64,000 nucleotides of DNA. Source: Eriocheir sinensis. Taxonomy: Eukaryota; Arthropoda; Malacostraca; Decapoda; Varunidae. Below, piece by piece: positions 11,641 to 23,570 of this stretch (its first letter is position 1; every line of letters begins with the position of its first letter). Under the pieces are notes generated by a model. It searched no databases and was not told the DNA's origin. It saw nothing but the letters and a program-made list of their open reading frames with translations. The stretch lies in NCBI RefSeq assembly GCF_024679095.1, contig NW_026111674.1:1-64000 (forward strand), given 5' to 3'. Position numbers and translations under genes: made by a program.

Positions 11641-11885
11641 TACTGAACAAAAAAGCCGAAAAAATGGTTAATCGGGTAAATGATTCGCTAACTATCGGAA
11701 AATGTCGTTCGGGGGGTGTTGATAACCGCCGCCGATCACATAACCCGAGACTAAGCAGGCGAAGCGAAGACAAAAAAAAAGTCGGTCATTAGTATATGAT
11801 GGATGTCCCCTAATGGAGCGGCTGCTTGTGATTAATGTAGCAAAAATAGGATGGTAAACACGAAGAATGAGCTCCGTGTGGGTCT
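11640..11885. other. Mixed sequence
   Basis: Short unique-looking interval between a minisatellite and a CT-rich block. Nothing is recognised in it. Confidence 0.5.
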
Positions 11886-12480
11886 CTCTCTCTCTCTGTC
11901 TCTCTCGCTCTCTTTCTCTCTCTATTGATGTCAGGTGAGAGACAGCTCAGAGATTCACCTGCTTATCTCACCTATAGTGGAGGCTTATGCACTTTCTCTC
12001 TCACTCTCTTATTCTCTCTCTCTCTTTATCTATCTATTATTTCCATGTCTTTCTTCTTTTTTCTATTTATCTACCTATCCACGTTTTTAGTTATTTCCTA
12101 TCTATCTATCTATCTATCACTATCTCTCCTCTCTTCCTTTCTCTCTATCTATCTGTCCATCCATTTTGTTACCTATCCTACTCTTATTTTAATCTACTAA
12201 GTTATCCCACAATATCTTTCCCTTTCTTTCTTTCCCATTCTTTTTTTCTCAAGCTGTATATCTATTTATTTATCTATTTTATCTACCTATCAATCTCTCT
12301 TTCCCTTTCTCTTTTTCTCTCTCTTCCTTTCTCTCCATCCATCCCTCCATTTATTTCTCTACCTATCGGCGTATCTATCTATCAATCTCTCTTTTTCCCT
12401 TTCACTTTTTTTCTCTCTCTCTCTTCCTTTCTCTCCATCCATCCATCCATTTATTTCTCCCTCCCATCTCATATTTCTGT
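11885..12480 (+). repeat. CT/(CTAT)n-rich tract
   Basis: TCTCTC blocks, (CTAT)n at about 12,098-12,120, and repeated CTTTCTCTCCATCCATCC segments near 12,330 and 12,428 that form a two-copy duplication of about 98 bp. Open frames are artefacts. Confidence 0.75.
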
Positions 12481-12948
12481 ATACGAGTGATTCCCTGCGT
12501 CTCACTTTGTATCGGGACACGAACTTGGGACATAACTTGGGCAACTTTCCTCCTCGCTCCCCGCCATCGCATCGCCAGTCAATTTTACCAACACACCCGC
12601 GGGAGGTCATCACCTTAATTGGCTACGCTGTTTGCCCCCGAAAAAAAAATGAATAAAAGGAACGTCGGCAAAAAGAAGTGTAAGGGAAGGGAAAGAAAGG
12701 AAGGAAGGAAGGAAGGAAGGAAGGAATATATTGTTAATGATTTGTTTGTTGTTTATTTATGGGTGTTTTTGTTTATTGTTTGTTTATGTGTGTTGTTGCT
12801 GTTGTTGATATTGTTGTTTTCTCTACTAATGTTTCTTTCCTTTTTTTCTTTTTGTTTTGGCTTAGTCTATTCAGAATTACTTTGAGAAATGAACGTAAAA
12901 TGTTAACTACTACTACTACTACTACTACTAATAATAATAATAATACAA

Positions 12949-12980
<32 letters not shown>
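12480..12980 (+). repeat. Mixed sequence with (GGAA)n and (ACT)n/(AAT)n microsatellites
   Basis: GGAAGGAA repeats lie at about 12,697-12,725. A T/G-rich stretch follows, with a compound (ACT)n-(AAT)n-(ACT)n microsatellite at 12,906-12,980. The 88-codon plus frame is Phe/Leu/Val-rich through T-rich DNA and is not called. Confidence 0.75.
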
Positions 12981-12985
<5 letters not shown>

Positions 12986-13660
12986 CTCCTTTCCTCTTTT
13001 TCCCCTCTCTTCCTTTTTCTTTTCCTCAGCCCGACTCCTTTCCCTTCTATCTCCTTTCTTTTCCCCTCCACCGTTTTTTTTTCCCTCCTTCCCTCCTTCC
13101 ATTCCTTCCCATCCTTCTCCCTTCAACTTGACTCATTATCTCCCTCCCTCTCTGTCTCCTTTCCTTTATTCCTTCTCTCCTACTCCCTCGTTACCCTCGG
13201 CCTCCATCTCTCCTCCCTTTTCTTTACTCTCCCTTTTCTCCATATTCCCTCTCTCCTCCATCTCCACATCTCCTTACTTCATCCTCCCCCTCTCTCCTTC
13301 CTTCCTTCGCCTCCACCTTTCCTAGTTTTAGTACATCACCTTTTTTCGACCCCCATCTCTCTTTCCTCTCCTTCCTCCCTCTCTCTCCACCTTTCTCTCC
13401 CAACCTCACTTCCTCTACTCTTCCTCTTTCCTCTACTTCCCCTCACCATCCCCGACCTCCATCTCTCTTTTTTCCTACTCTCCCTTCCTGCTCCACCTCT
13501 ATCTCCAAACCTCACTGCATTTCCTCTGCTCTCCCTCTTTCCACCTCCTCCTTCCTATTACCTCACCACCCCAGACCTCCATCTCCCCTTCTCCCTACTC
13601 TCCCTCCCTCCTCCTCCACCTCCCCATCTCCCTACCCCATTCTCCCCCTCCTTCCTTCGC
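12981..13660 (+). repeat. Polypyrimidine tract with a degenerate repeat of about 120 bp
   Basis: C/T-rich plus strand. The segment (G)ACCTCCATCTC followed by TACTCTCCC recurs near 13,200, 13,345, 13,452 and 13,572, which indicates an old tandem array now strongly diverged. It ends in CCCTCCTTCCTTCGCCCACCAG at 13,646-13,667, which resembles a 3' splice site. Confidence 0.65.
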
Positions 13661-13859
13661 CCACCAGAAATCGACTCCGAGAAAAACACAGCTCTTCGCA
13701 GTAATTAAGGACGGAGTTTCAAGCCAAATTGAATTATGGCTGATACTCAATTCCAAATTAGCCCATCACTTGTATCGAGGAAAACAGGTCGGGGATCGAG
13801 GCCACTCCGCGGGTCCCTGGGAAAGAATGAGGCGGGGAGAGAAACGGGGAGTGATAGAT

Positions 13860-14096
<237 letters not shown>

Positions 14097-14160
14097 ATAA
14101 CCAGGCTCCCTCGAATACGCCCCCGTCATTTCTTCTGCTTCGGTGACTGTGGTTTCCTTT

Positions 14161-14195
<35 letters not shown>

Positions 14196-14196
14196 G
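14161..14196 (+). repeat. (TTG)12 microsatellite
   Basis: A perfect TTG triplet run of about 36 bp. Confidence 0.95.
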
Positions 14197-14530
14197 GTTT
14201 TAGCTCATTTTTATTTTGTGTTTCCTGTTTCGTTATTTTTTTCTTTATTTCTTGTTTGATTATTCATGTTTTCTTTTCCTATTTCTCTTTCTTCATTTTT
14301 TATCGACTTATTTTCTTTATCTTTTCGTACTATGTTTAATTTTCTTTCTTTTCATCTCCTTTTTTTTCTTTTCCTTTTTTCCTCCTTGTCTTCTGCCTCC
14401 ACCGTGTATTACTTCGTTCAATTTTTCCCTTTTTCCATCTATTCTTTCTTCTTTTCCTTTCCGTCCTCCTCTTCCTCCTCTTTCTCCTCCTCCATCGTGT
14501 AAACCATTCTATATTTCCTCCTTTTGAACA
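14197..14530 (+). repeat. T-rich polypyrimidine tract
   Basis: TTTTC and TCTTT blocks on plus. No coding signal is present. Confidence 0.7.
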
Positions 14531-14609
14531 TTCCTCGAAGCTCTCTAAGGCGGAAGGAAAAGTCTTAAGAGAAACAGTATGCCGGAATTAGGAGGTGGCG
14601 AGAATAAAT

Positions 14610-15015
14610 ATTACTGTAGGGAAAAAAAAGAAAAAAAAGAGTCCAACCAGAGGAAAGTTGCGAATGCTGAAGAGGAGCGGAGGGAAAAATGAGGGTGGAG
14701 GAAGAAGAAGAAAAAGAAGAAGAAGAAGAAGAAGAAGAAGAAGGAGAGACAAGAACAAAATAACAAAAAGAAGTAAATGAAAGAGGAAAAGGCTGAGGAA
14801 AAACAGAACAAACGAATCATGAGAAAATAAGAAAAGAACAAGAACTAGAACAAGAATTAGAGGAAGAACAAGCAAAGAAAAAAAAAGAAATGAAAGAGTA
14901 GCAGTAGGAGGAGGATGAAGAGGAGAAAAAGAAGAGAAGATGGAGCAAGAGAAGAAGGAGGGGAAGATGCTGAGAGAGGGAGCGAGAGTGGGAGCGAGAG
15001 GGGAAGGGCATCTTG
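14610..15015 (+). repeat. Polypurine tract with (GAA)n
   Basis: A/G-rich plus strand. It includes (GAA)n-like sequence at about 14,703-14,745 and GAACAAGAACTAGAACAAG at about 14,835-14,855. Confidence 0.8.
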
Positions 15016-16040
15016 CTAGGAAGGGGCTTCATCTAATCACTGGAATATTTCAATGCCCGGCCAAAAACATGTTTACAGACTCGTAGCAAAAAACTTCGTC
15101 GACCTCCCCGCGTCCCTCAGGCCGCGGCGCCGAGTGGTCCCGCGGCGGAGCTGAACGAAACACAAAAAGACACGTGCGAATTATGATGTTTGGGGCGGCG
15201 CTGGGGCTGCTCACGAGGCTCATAATTGGGAGGCAGAATGTAAAGGTGACGGTGGTGGTGGTGGTGGTGGTGGGATAAGGAATGGAAAGGTAATAGTGGT
15301 GATGGTGGTGGTGGTGGTAGTGACGGGTTTCCGCCTACAAATCTTCGGGTACCTGTTGATTACGTTCCCACAGGTGTTTGTATGCTTGGGGTGCTGATAT
15401 GTTTTGGCGTGTGCGTGTTTTTCGGGATCCGGTTCAATGGGTGTTTGTTTCCCTTTTCCTTGGTGTGGTCTGGTGCCTTTGTTTTATGTGGTGTGTCTTA
15501 GTGTCTTATTCTTTGCCTCCTGTGTCCTGTATCCTGTGTCATGTGTCCTGCTCTTTGACTTCTTTATCCTATTCATTGCCTTACATGGTCTGTTGTTTCC
15601 CTCATGTATCCAGTGTACTTTGTTCTGTGTCTTCTTCCTTGCTTCCTGTGTCCAGTTCTTTGCCTCCTGTGAAGAAGAACGGAAGTTAGAACGAAATACA
15701 GGGGAGTTGTGGGTGTTCGGGTAACTCTGGACGTGAGCCGAGGCGATGCGAGGAGAGGCTCAGATATCTGCTCCCTCCAGACATATGACTTAATGCGACA
15801 AGGTAAAAGGCAAACTCTCCAATGCCGGACTTAGACGTCGCCTCGCGCACATGCTTCTGTCAGCTTTGATCGTCTTTTTGAGCGGCATAAGAAGCGAGGT
15901 GGCGATTCGTTCTACATTTTTTTCTTTCTTGGCCAAAGGGAGGATTGGTGTTTGTTCCTGGCAGCAAAGGGACGCAAAGAAATAGAAAAAGCCTTTTGTT
16001 TCCGTGTCGTGAGATCAGGACACGAGGCAATTCATCGCTG
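15016..16040. other. Mixed sequence with (TGG)n, no gene recognised
   Basis: GC-rich at 15,090-15,240, then (GGT)n at 15,250-15,274 and 15,303-15,320. From 15,470 to 15,680 the phrases TCCTGTGTC, TTGCCTCCTGTG and CTTCCTG recur irregularly as a degenerate short repeat. The frames through that part carry repeated SSLPPVS-like strings. Confidence 0.5.
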
Positions 16041-16044
16041 TCCT

Positions 16045-16290
16045 TGCTGTAAAGACTGTTAGATGATTGATGAGGTTTACGGTGTATACTGATGCTTGAT
16101 ATCACCTTTTTTTTAATTCCTAAGATGAAACTGTTGTAGCCATTAAAGAAAGCCGGTCTGGTTCGTTTTCGTTACTGTAAGAGAGTGTTAAATGATTCAT
16201 GATGTTTACAGTATACACTAATTCCTAATATTCATTTTTTTTTTATTATTTCGAAGCTCAAACTCTTACATTCATTAAAGAAATTGGCTT
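16045..16290 (+). repeat. Two-copy tandem duplication, about 130 bp
   Basis: Both copies hold CTGTAA-GA-TGTTA-ATGATT, TGTTTAC-GTATAC, AATTCCTAA and CATTAAAGAAA. They cover roughly 16,045-16,150 and 16,175-16,285, and are clearly diverged. Confidence 0.65.
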
Positions 16291-16369
16291 CCATAGGTTG
16301 CATATGTCTTTTTTTCTTACTTTCTTAATTATCAAAAGTGTCAGATGCGCCTAGAATAACCCGATTAGA

Positions 16370-16760
16370 GTAATGGAGATCCACTTTTTTTGTGATTTAT
16401 TTCCAAACGGTAAATTTCAGATACTTGAAGATAATGTCCCGAGGTTTGTGTAATTTCTTCCTTTTACATTTTTCCCTTAGCGTAAGTGTCAAGTACCTAA
16501 TGTCTCTAGGTTAGTTTAATTCCTTCCTTTTACACATTTTTTTTCCATATCGCAAATTTCAAATGCTAAAGATAATATCCCGAGGTTAGTTAATTTTTTT
16601 TTCCAATTACACATTTTTTTCCATAGAGAAACTTAAAATAATAATGTCCCGAGGTTATTTTTTTCCTATTACTCATTTTTTTTCCATGACGCAAATTTTA
16701 CATACTCTACAAAACGTCTCTGGGTTAGTTTAATTTCTTCCGTTTTCACATTTTTCCTGG
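16370..16760 (+). repeat. Degenerate minisatellite, about 70-bp unit, 5-6 copies
   Basis: Unit blocks: ACATTTTTTTCCAT, CGCAAATTTCA, ATAATGTCCCGAGGTTAG and TTTAATTTCTTCC. The AGGTT element recurs near 16,442, 16,508, 16,583, 16,652 and 16,723. Confidence 0.8.
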
Positions 16761-17400
16761 CCGGCCCTGCATCAGTGCCAGCCTCCGTCCCAGTGGGCAG
16801 CACGGGGCGGTCTCTGACGTGCTCGGGTCTAATTTCCATCAAATTATCTCCGGTGCATAATGAAAATGAGTTGCCGGAGTAACGAGGTAATGACGACGCC
16901 CTCATGAATCACTCACTCTTTGCGTGAGGATTCCGCTGTGAGTGACGTGCTCTCCAAGGAGGCCTCGCAGTCTTTCCACAAACGTCGCATTTACCTCACA
17001 CAAAGGCGGTCTTAGCAAATGAAGTTGCCAGTGGCGGCCCCTGCGGCACCTCCTGAACCCTGTCTGGCTCCCCTCACCCCTCCTTCTCCCCCTCATGAAA
17101 ATGAGGGGGAGTCATCCCTCCTCTACCACCTCCTCCTCTTCATCCTCTACCACCACCAGGAGCACATCGCTTCACTCCCTTATTGAAGTTGCATTACCTT
17201 CTTGCGCTTTTAGAATGTCTGTTTAATGCCCCACCGACTCGTGTGTTTGTGTCGGGCGGCGGATTGGTCCAAAAAAAGAAGCACCTGTTAGCGAGAGACA
17301 CTTTTAGTTTGCTTGCACTATAGCGAGTCTGCATTGGCGCTATTGTGGATCTTTCGCTGCTGGATTTCCCTCGTTAGCATCCAGTCAAGAGAAACATCAG
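16760..17400. other. GC-richer mixed sequence, no gene recognised
   Basis: Low-repeat sequence except for CTCCTCCT near 17,105-17,155. Two minus frames of 64-78 codons show no recognisable domain. A possible conserved non-coding region, but nothing proves it. Confidence 0.45.
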
Positions 17401-17404
17401 AAAA

Positions 17405-17535
17405 AATAATTGTAGTAGTTATTGCTGCCGTGGTTGTGGTCGCCTTTGTTTGTGGTTTATAGTTGTTGTTGTGGTTGTCGTCTTTGTTATTGTTTATGGT
17501 GGTGGTTGTCGTTGTTGTTGTCGTTACTATTATTC
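17405..17535 (+). repeat. GTT/GTGGTT-rich degenerate triplet repeat
   Basis: GTTGTTGTGGTTGTCG and TGGTGGTTGTCGTTGTTG blocks, an interrupted GTT microsatellite. Confidence 0.7.
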
Positions 17536-17614
17536 CGTAAATCATTGGAGGTTCATTCCTGTGTTCCCGCGGCCTCCAGTGGCTTGTCTGTAGGCCATGA
17601 CACGTGTAGGTCTG

Positions 17615-17810
17615 CAAAAGGGGGTGGGGGTCAGGAAGGGGGAGAGGGCCAGGGGATAGTTTAGGGGGGGAAGAGAGAGTGCCAGGGGTAGAGGGAGGGT
17701 GAGGGAGGTGAGGGATTGGAGGGATGGGAGGTAAGGTACAGTAGCTCAGACACGTGTTCGTCCAGGGAGAGAAGGCGGAGGCGGCGGAGGGAAAGGAGGG
17801 GTGAGGGAAG
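17615..17810 (+). repeat. G-rich tract with quadruplex-type G runs
   Basis: G-runs at about 17,619-17,647 (GGGGG T GGGGG, then GGGGG and GGG after short loops), and again at 17,652-17,670, are followed by GGAGGGATGGGAGG-type sequence. The runs and short loops fit a G-quadruplex on the plus strand. Confidence 0.6.
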
Positions 17811-18084
17811 GAGAACTATGAGCTGCAGTTCGAACCCCACCGTCCCACTCGCATCCTCTGACATACTGCAAATACTCCAGATTCCGTGTAAGAGTTAAGC
17901 CTGTGGTTCCCCCGTGTGGCGCCGAGTAAAGAGATACAACACTACATAATTATAAACATCGGTCGCCACGGAGCCTCGTACGTAATCTTGTTGTCAGTCC
18001 TTTGGGTGGCCGTGTTCTAAGTCATATTACGGAGGGAAACTATTTTTACATTGTGAAGCGAGGCACGAGGCACTTCGGGCACAT

Positions 18085-18230
18085 ATTTGAAGTGCGTAGG
18101 AGGAAAGGCAAGGAGGAGAGAGGAACGGGAGCGCAGGAGGATGAGAGAATAGAGAGGAGAATGTGGTAGGGTAAGGAGAGGGAGAAAGAAGAGCATGGTT
18201 GTGACGAAGCAAGGAGAAGGATAGGTAATG
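18085..18230 (+). repeat. Short polypurine tract
   Basis: GAGGAAAGG and GGAGAGGGAGAAAGAAGAG sequence. Flanking bases at 17,810-18,085 are mixed with no gene. Confidence 0.6.
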
Positions 18231-20430
18231 AAGGTCAGAGTCGTGCTTTCATAACTGTATTGCTGGTGACTACGAGGCATTACTATTTGGTCGGCCCACC
18301 TCGCCCCTGAAGCTTGAGCCCACGGTGGAGGGTGAGTCTCAGCCGCCGGGGAAGGGGTGAGGCATGCACAGTACCACCTCGGGTTGTCAGCTCCACCGCC
18401 TCACCCCTTGTCCTCCCTCCTCCGGCCACTGAGACTCGGGTAGTTACCAGGGCGAGCTTTGTGTTTATCTTTGAGAGTTGCCAGCTACTCCAAACTCGCA
18501 TGAAAGTTTCCTTTGTCCTCCCCTGCCACTTGCAGCCCGCGTTCTCGCCGGCCGTGCTGCGGGATGCTGCTGGAAAGTAACCTCCCCTCTCTCCCCTTTC
18601 TGGATGGCGCACTCCGCACCTTTTACCTTCCCTGAATGGCCACTAACCGAGCCTGAGGTGGCGGGATGATCGCCCCAAGCACGCCAGATGCCTGCTAGGA
18701 TGCCATCGCCCTCGCCTCCGTGATTGCTCTTACTTTGATTCTGTATTGTCTGCCGACTCGTCGTCTGTTCTGCGCGGTGGCTGCTCGGCGCGTTATCGTC
18801 CCTGTTATCACGTTTTGGGGCCGCGGCAGCCTCGCGCCCGCCGGGAAGGGGTCGCCTATCTCAGCAAGGAAAGGGTATTGTTTAACTTGAATGCTCGTTC
18901 TTCTTGCATGACTTTATTATTGTGGTTCTCGTGGGTCTCGAGGCCAGGTGAGCAGCGAAGGAAAACGTTTTATTACTTATCATTACGTAAGAGAAAAACA
19001 GTATCTTCTCTCATTTATCCCTTTCACTGATAAACTTTGAAACGACTCACATTCTACATTGCTAACTGCATCCTAGGACTTAAATTCTTTTAGGAGAGGA
19101 GGATTATGACACGTCTGGGGCGACATTTGAGCATGTTTTTCATACCTTTTCTCTCGACGTGAGCTATAATATTGTGGGAATTATTTTTCATTCAGCCGTT
19201 GGTCTGTTTCCTTGATAAAGTTATCGGGGCGAGGACATCAACACGTACTGCAGACCGATGCTGAGCGATGCCAAAGCTGCTCAGCCAACCGTGTACAACA
19301 AAAGGCGCAAGTAACAGCATTTTTGTGTGTGTGTGTTCATCCTCCCGCGCGTTGGTCATCTCTGTCGTCTTGGTGATGTTATGAACCCTCGCCATCAACA
19401 CCTACTTCCACCTGGACGCAGATCCCCCCAACGGATACACGTCAGTTTGTTTTCGTGTTTTCACTCATCGGTCACTTCTGTGGTCTTCAGGATAACGGGG
19501 AGCTGCCTAAGGGTACACCTGGTTGACGGCATTCATTGTAGACTTTCCTGAACCCTCGACGCTGAAAAGACGTACCAGGAACAGATGAAGAATAACGCCG
19601 TGTAAGATAACAAAACAGTCACGAAACCAGAAAGTCTCAATGGACCTTAACCAGATACAGCCGCTATCACAAGTATCGTTTCTCCTAATTGCAGAATATA
19701 TAAACATCTTAATCTCCAACTCAACATGTCCCCTCTGCCGGCAAAAGCTGTAAACTGCGCCTCGTGGAATCCCGGCACAATATGTTTCGGTGAGCATAAA
19801 TCACAAAAACGAGGGGCGGGAGGACAGGGCGGCCGTGTAGTGCCGTGCAAGGAGACACTTTATCTCCCGAAGGGCACGGGCCGCGGTGACAAACAGGCGC
19901 TGACCAGTACCCCGTGCGGCCTCTCCATGCAGCCTCCGCACCGTCCTCTGAAGGTACCCACGGAAAACAGGAGGGGATGAAAGGGTAAAGAGTAAGGAAA
20001 ATAATATAAGGTTCACGTTGATCTTATAACAAGGACTCGAGGCTTCTGTCATCATCTTCGGACATCTGACTTTGGAATTTGTGAGAGATCAGAATCGCTG
20101 ACATGTACTTGCTTTTGATGTGCTTCTGTTGTCGCCACGGGTATGACAGCAGCCAGGCCACAATACATGTCCTCAAGAATCCTTTCGGTATCGCACAAAC
20201 TCACGGAAACGCTGAAGAAAAAAAAGACCGAGAGAGAACCGACTAACCTCTCTCTTAAAAGACCTCCGAGGCATAATTTTCCAGCGAACCTTCCCACAAG
20301 CAACAGTTGGCAGCTTCTGTAACCCCATTTGGACATAAACATCGGAGGCAAGATAATACGCCGCTTGGTACGCTATGGAGTCTGTGTGCGTATGAATGTA
20401 TTTATGAATGTGCGTATGTTTGTTAGTTTG
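18230..20430. other. Long mixed-sequence island, no gene recognised
   Basis: One of the longest stretches without simple repeats. Short frames (60-109 codons) exist on both strands but overlap each other and show no domain, signal peptide or convincing splice structure. GC is locally high at 18,300-18,860. It could be intronic or intergenic sequence with regulatory elements. Comparative alignment would be needed to say more. Confidence 0.5.
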
Positions 20431-20638
20431 TTTAGTCCTATAACGAACTTTTGAGTGTTCGTGTATATATCGTGCGTATATTTCGTGCGCCTAATGTTCT
20501 CGTGCTTTGATATACAGCGCCTAGTTTTAATACGTATAATGCGAGAGCGTGAATGTGTATTGATTTCTGGACTGAATTGGAGATCTGTGCATTATGGTGT
20601 GAGTAGAGGTGCTGAATATGCATGGCTGTAAGGGTGTT

Positions 20639-20639
<1 letters not shown>

Positions 20640-20674
<35 letters not shown>
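20640..20674 (+). repeat. (GA)n microsatellite
   Basis: About 17 GA units, within AT-rich mixed sequence spanning 20,430-21,140. No gene is seen there. Confidence 0.9.
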
Positions 20675-20677
<3 letters not shown>

Positions 20678-21139
20678 TGAAATACAGACATATTGCAGAG
20701 AAAACAGAGCGAAACGAGAGTATTCTTGCACCTCCATCATTTCGTGTGCGTGAGTGCGTGCGTGCAATTAAACAAAACCCATCTTTCAATAACAGTATAA
20801 AAAGAAACACCTGAAATAGAAGCATCTTGTAATGAATGGAAAACTAAAGAAATACGACGGAAATCCACAACTGGACCAAAAATAAATATGATGTCACACG
20901 TATTGGAGACAAGAAGAAAATGTAGAGGAATGAAAATTGATGATAGAGAAAGTAAAGAGATGAGAAGAGTGATTCAGAATTCATTTGATAAGAGAAGAGA
21001 CGACGGAGACTAATAAAAAAAAAAGAGGTGATGAATATTGAAAAAAAAATATGACCAAGCTAGAACGAAGAAAACCTCGTATAAAAAAAATATATATTAA
21101 CGAAGAAGAGAAAGCAGGATAAGGAGTAATCTGACTTTT

Positions 21140-21200
21140 TCCTTCTCCTCCCTTTCCTTCCCCTTCTCCTCCTCCTCCTCCTCCTCCTCCCATTCTTTTG
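21140..21200 (+). repeat. (TCC)n microsatellite
   Basis: TTCCTTCCCCTTCTCC passes into a (TCC) run. Sequence from 21,200 to 21,650 is mixed, with no gene recognised. Confidence 0.8.
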
Positions 21201-21659
21201 CTGTCTTTTGATAAGCATAAAGAGCCATATTTACTGCTTAGAATGACAGCAAAATTAGCACGGAAAGCCACAATCCTGCCTTTGATGCACGTGGACTTTA
21301 GATTAAAACGAACTACGGTGATTCTTCATGATAAACGAGGGTGATACATTAACGAAAAAGCACGCAAATGAAAACCTCACCATCCGTCTCCTCAGTATTG
21401 ATAAAGACTATTGAGGGTAAATATTCGTTTGTTGGAGATGAAGGGAAGTTAATGGACGGAGTTAATTTGTTGTATTTTTCTTCTTTCAATTTTTCCTTCT
21501 CCGGTTCAGCAATATAATAAAGTTTCACGTGATTTAACTCCGTCTTTTCTTTCCCACAAGTTAATTCTTCCGAGACCCAATCAGTGTGTTAGTTATGCCT
21601 CCCCCCAACTTGTGTCTCTCGTATCAAGGCGGCATTTTTCTTTCGCATTCCCGTCCGTG

Positions 21660-22262
21660 CTTCGGGTCGCGTTGGAAACTTAAAGACGAAGATAACCAAA
21701 TGAAAAAAAGTAAATATATTTTAGTTGTTTTCATGTTGGGGAAGGTAGGAATAACGAGGCATGAAATTTAGGACGAAAGCATTATTTTGTAAGACGAAAG
21801 TAACTTAAAATAACTAGAAGACGAAAATGACGAAACGAAAAGGTTAATATATTTCAGTTGTTTCCGTGTAAGGGAATGAAGGAATAACGAGACATCAAAT
21901 TTTGGACGAAAGCATTATTCTCTAAGACGGAAATAACGAAGTAAAGAAGGTACATTATAATTTTATCAGTTCTTGTTATCATGGGAAAGAAATGGAAAAC
22001 CGGACATCAAATTTTGAATGAACGTACTAATTTTAAGACGGAAATAACGAAGTAGACGTCAATGTAACAGGTCTTGGCATGGTTAGAGGAGGGAGAGTGA
22101 ACAAGACATCAAATTTAGGACGGAACCATTCATTTCTATAACGAAAGAGACGAAGTGCGAAGTCAAAGTATAACGGTTCGTGACTCCTGCGGGAAGGAAG
22201 GAAAGACGGGAGAAAGGGCGAAGGGCGTGACATCAAAGCGAGGATAATACCCAAAAGCAAGA
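21660..22262 (+). repeat. Degenerate minisatellite, about 102-131-bp unit, 5 copies
   Basis: The unit carries GACATCAAATTT, GGACGAAAGCATTA, TAAGACGGAAATAACGAAG and TTTCAGTTGTT. The GACATCAAA-type element recurs near 21,758, 21,891, 22,003, 22,105 and 22,229. Copies are strongly diverged. Confidence 0.8.
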
Positions 22263-22745
22263 ATCCTCGTCCTCACATGCACCTCACACTTGGTAGCGGG
22301 TCAGAGACAGGCACAAGGGGCGCACTAATACCCCTGAAGAGGCCAGCGCCGGGGCTACACACAGGCAGCCCCGGGAAAGCCCTCTGGCCTGCCCCGAGCT
22401 GCTCTTTGTAGGGGCTGACTTATCTCCAAGGCGGAAGGTCCGTCAGGCAGAGGCGAGCTCGTGGCCGCGCGGTCTGAGTCGCCGCGCTGCTGTTTATTAA
22501 TTGTTTCCCGTGGCGCACCTGTACCCAGAGCCTACCTGACCTACCTTTCCCATGTTTTGACTCTGTGGATAGGGAGGAAGAGAGAGGAGAAGGGAGGGAA
22601 AGAAAGAGGAGGAGGAATAGGCAAGGAAGAAAGTAAGGAGAGTGAGAGTAGGGATTAGGGAGGAAGGGAAATAGGCAGGGAGGAATGGAGGGAGAGTGAG
22701 AAGGCAGGAAAGCAGGGAGAGGCTAGCTTGAACTGGATGAAGAGG
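22262..22745. other. GC-rich mixed sequence then short purine tract
   Basis: 22,262-22,560 is GC-rich and non-repetitive. 22,575-22,730 is GGAAGAGAG-type purine sequence leading into a GT microsatellite. No gene is recognised. Confidence 0.5.
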
Positions 22746-22749
22746 GAAT

Positions 22750-22750
<1 letters not shown>

Positions 22751-22815
<65 letters not shown>
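22751..22815 (+). repeat. (GT)n microsatellite
   Basis: About 32 perfect GT units. Confidence 0.97.
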
Positions 22816-22817
<2 letters not shown>

Positions 22818-23107
22818 ATCATGTTAAAGGCAACGTGCACACCGGATCTGAAAGGCAATGAGTAGTCAGCCCAAAATAATATTCTCATAATTTCAAACAT
22901 CGCTTACACACAACGTTGAGTCCTATTATATTGTGAGAGAAGGAACAAAAAAGCGCTACATAATCCGCGTCACTGTAGCGGCAAAACGTAGCACGAAAAT
23001 CTCTCCCGCTGATGTGCGAAGCGAAATGCATAAATCGGTCGTTAATTTCATTATAAGATACACGAGTAGCGTTCTGCGGGGATTTATTGCGCGCCGTAAT
23101 TTCTCAC

Positions 23108-23570
23108 CTGGCAGCTTCCGTACCCCCACCACCTCCCTCTCCCCAGTAAGAACTCCTTCCCCAGTAAGAACTCCTTCCCCTCCCTCTACCCCGGCACAAC
23201 CCTCCCCGATCCACCACCACTACCATCTCCTCACCGCTGCAGATCGTGTGAGGTTATGAGCAGCTTCCGTACCCCCCACCCACCTCCCTCTCCCCCAGCA
23301 AAACCCTCCCCCAGTGAGACCTTCTTCCCCTCCCTCTCCCCCGGCACAACCCTCCCAATCCACTGCCACTTCTACCTCCTCACCGCTGCAGATCGTATGA
23401 GGTTATGAGCAGCTTCGGTACCACCCACCCACCCTCCATTTCCCCAGCAAGACCCTCCCCCAGTGATACCTTCTTCCCCTCCCTCTCCACTGGCACAACC
23501 CTTCCCAATCTACCACCACTACCACCGCCTCACCGCTGCAGATCGTGTGAGGTTATGAGGGTTCTGTGAG
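23108..23570 (+). repeat. Minisatellite, about 148-bp unit, 3 copies plus remnant
   Basis: Unit order: GCAGCTTCCGTACCCCC, CACCTCCCTCTCC, CCAGTGAGACCTTCTTCCCC, CGGCACAACCCTCCC, then TCACCGCTGCAGATCGTG and TGAGGTTATGA. Copies start near 23,112, 23,260 and 23,408. A remnant of the 3' part (TCACCGCTGCAGATCATG) sits at 23,713. The PstI-type CTGCAG core is kept in every copy. Confidence 0.9.

Noticed and set aside
13668..13787. Possible exon: long pyrimidine run plus CCACCAG, then a 40-codon open stretch ending in AAACAG/GTCGGG
   Set aside because: The donor is poor, the peptide resembles nothing known, and 120 bp open by chance is common. The acceptor-like look comes from the adjacent polypyrimidine tract.
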